Shown one piece after another: positions 62,053 through 64,000 of a stretch of DNA of 64,000 nt. The translations under genes were made by a program, and so were the position numbers. The notes beneath the pieces are model-generated. The model was not told the origin of the DNA. It searched no databases and saw nothing but the letters and a program-made list of their open reading frames with translations. This stretch comes from Channallabes apus (lineage: Eukaryota > Chordata > Actinopteri > Siluriformes > Clariidae): positions 11,051,001 through 11,115,000 of the forward strand of contig CM060112.1 of the NCBI GenBank assembly GCA_030522415.1, in the 5' to 3' direction. Positions within the stretch are counted from its first letter, which is position 1. Each line of letters opens with the position of its first letter.

Positions 62053-64000
62053 CTATGAAGGAGGAGAAGCAAGAAATCAAAGTGAGCCATCCCACACACC
62101 AATGTCAAACTCACTATATAAGACTATATAATAAACATTTGATCGAATAAAAACTCATTCATTTTGGATAAAATTATTATCCTCTCAATGTTCTTAGTCA
62201 TTAAACAAAGCTGTTGCAAGTATACCTTCCTGCTGAAGAGGATTGCATTTACATTTAGGCATTTGGCAGACGTTCCAGAGCGACTTACTTTTTTTTTTTT
62301 TCATCTCATACATCTGAGCAGTTGAGGGTTAAGGGCCTTGCTCAAGGGCCCAACAGTGGCAACTTGGTGGTTGTGGGGTTTGAACCTGGGATCTTCCGAA
62401 CCGTAGTCCAATGCCTTAACCACTGAGCTACCCCTGGCCCCCTGGGATTATTAAATAACCCTTAGCTGTAAAGCTCTTAGGTTTTACTTTTCTCTTCATG
62501 CAGCTCTGATAAAAGGATTTATCACAAGACTCGAGTATGAGTATACATGCTGTGAGAAATTTGCCAATCTGAAAGGAGGGGATGTCTGTATCTAAATAAA
62601 GAAGATATACATGTATTAATGTGCAAATCATGTTAAAGTGTGTGTATCTGGCATTAGCAAGCTGACACGCGAGTCCCAGAATCAGTAGGATTTTGTTCCT
62701 TTTTCATCATGGATTCCTTTCACAGATTCAATCCAATGCTTCAAACAATTAAGAGCGATAATATAATTGATGTCTTTAAGCGGTGTATTTGACTTTCTCT
62801 GAGTCAATTAGCAAAAAAGACCAGAGTAATTAATATTGAAAGACTTCTTGAAGATATTACATCTAAGAATAGATGGATGGATAGACAGATAGATACTTTA
62901 TTTTTTTTTGGCCAGGTATAATACATTTATAATGTATGTATAATACATGTATAATACATTTTAATAGGAACACCTAGGGTAAGAGAACAGATTACCTAAA
63001 TGAAAATGTCTTTGGAATTGTACTCCCATAATATTTTTTAATCATCACCTTCTGACCAATGAGAATGAAGCACTCAATAGTATAGCTATTTACCAACAAC
63101 ATTGGCATTATGTCAGTTTGCATTTGATCTGCATTTCATCTCTAAATTATAAACCATTCAAGTACTGATGAAAGGAAGAAACGCTGAAACATCAACCATG
63201 ACGGTTTGTTTGAAAAATGTAATCCATATCACTCCTAATCTCCAACTGCTCTATGGTGTGTTGTGCCTACGACTGCAATTCTTATAAAGCCTTGAAAAAC
63301 TGCTTTGCTGATACAACTAAATTCATAAAACCTTTCTATCAGATGACCCCACCATTTACCGGACAAACTACAGAATATATATTCTCAGACCTCATGCCTA
63401 AGTCGTACATCACCTACAGTTCCCTTGTCATTGCCTGCCAAATAACCAAGGTGAAAAAGATGGAATTACAAACCAAACTGGGATAAAGGCTCGTAATCTG
63501 TCCTGCAAATTCAACACAAAGCTCTCGTTGGGTGAATAAGATGCTGGTGTGATATATGCTTCACCATTCCTCTGCGTGCAAGGGCACATCACACATCAAA
63601 CGTGGAGTGTTCTTAATAGGATTGCCAGGGAGTATGGACGCAGATTGTTTGCTCTGACCAACATTTTTCCTTTTCCCGAAAGCCAGCGGATTGTAAGCAG
63701 ACCACGGAGATGGGATAACCATTGAGCGAAATTCGTGCGAGCTTCAAGTCCATCAAGGAACGTCAGTATTCAGTCAATATGATGCTATCTGCTAGAAGGG
63801 TCAGGGCCGATGTAGAGAATCAGAAGAAGAGAAAGTAACACAAAGGAAAATAATTAAACCGTATTGATTGATTCAGGCTGGTGCTGTTTAATCCAAAGCA
63901 GCAGACAGGTAACAGATAAAGCATCGGATTAGCAAGATCATAGTGACCTTGGACCAGACACACATGTACATATGTGAGGTACGAGGCGCTTCTCAGGTAC
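62053..64000 (-). other. lrp8 intron upstream of the LA4-6 exon (partial)
   Basis: No LA3 exon is found here, so the next exon is right of 64000. Contains a reverse family-B SINE (62243-62444) and AT-rich sequence. Open frames at 63253-63486 (plus) and 62428-62631 (minus) show no recognisable domain. Confidence 0.6.
62243..62444 (-). mobile_element. tRNA-derived SINE, family B, copy 3
   Basis: Reverse orientation: tail TTTACATTTAGGCATTTGGC, then CATCTGAGCAGTTGAGGGTT, GGGCCCAACAGTGGCAACTT, and the head complement GGTTTGAACCTGGGATCTTC with CTTAACCACTGAGCTACCCC. Near identical to the copy at 31206-31416, hence relatively young. Confidence 0.88.

Noticed and set aside
431..62052. Assignment of the receptor gene to vldlr
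   Set aside because: Eight LA repeats would fit vldlr, but the tail ([10 protein letters not shown] with an acidic run, [19 protein letters not shown]) and EGF-C LGPDM are those of lrp8.
63253..63486. Plus-strand 77-codon frame with several cysteines
   Set aside because: No recognisable motif, no splice context, and the six-cysteine LA pattern is absent, so it is not the LA3 exon.

Overview
This is a vertebrate, and almost certainly teleost fish, genomic window. It has GT-AG split exons with kilobase introns, dense (CA)n, (TA)n and (GA)n microsatellites, tRNA-derived SINEs of fish type, and Tc1/mariner, hAT and PIF/Harbinger DNA transposons. The SINE and Tc1 repertoire would fit a catfish-like ostariophysan, but the lineage is an inference and the species cannot be fixed from the sequence.

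Nearly the whole window is one gene on the minus strand: lrp8 (ApoER2, the reelin/apolipoprotein E receptor). Fifteen coding exons can be placed, each with splice sites and matching codon phase, from an exon carrying three LDL-receptor class A repeats (62052) down to the stop codon (431). In reading order they encode LA4-LA6, LA7, an additional LA8, EGF-A, EGF-B, a five-exon YWTD beta-propeller, EGF-C, a long Thr/Ser/Pro O-glycosylation exon, a two-exon transmembrane segment with the FDNPVY Dab1/endocytosis motif, and a 13-codon terminal exon. The joined frame runs 832 residues without a break. The signal peptide and LA1-LA3 must lie beyond position 64000, and the 3'UTR runs off the left edge.

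The introns are crowded with mobile DNA. Full or nearly full elements whose ends and target-site duplications (TSDs) can be read are: two SINE copies (1857-2235, 5347-5728); two hAT-type MITEs (9231-9770, 14488-14941); a PIF/Harbinger-like MITE inserted into a SINE (17021-17603); a broken Tc1-like transposon (19230-20846) and an internally deleted relative (29509-30240); two hAT-type non-autonomous elements (22833-24663, 45247-46445), the first carrying a nested TA-flanked element (22897-23357); and a young LTR element (36417-39253). Transposase and reverse-transcriptase relics occur at 4105-4660, 34483-34930, 39805-40440, 41250-41980, 47938-48531, 49150-49580, 52856-53290 and 56945-58009.

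The most unusual object is the LTR element in the 15.9-kb intron between EGF-B and the propeller. Two 350-bp LTRs that differ at three positions, with a perfect GACGG duplication, flank a single reading frame on the same strand as lrp8. That frame encodes a Pro/Ala/Ser-rich protein made of arrays of 22-, 10- and 9-residue repeats, with no recognisable gag, protease, reverse transcriptase or integrase. No gene is supported on the plus strand apart from transposon relics and one isolated exon-like fragment at 56572-56687.
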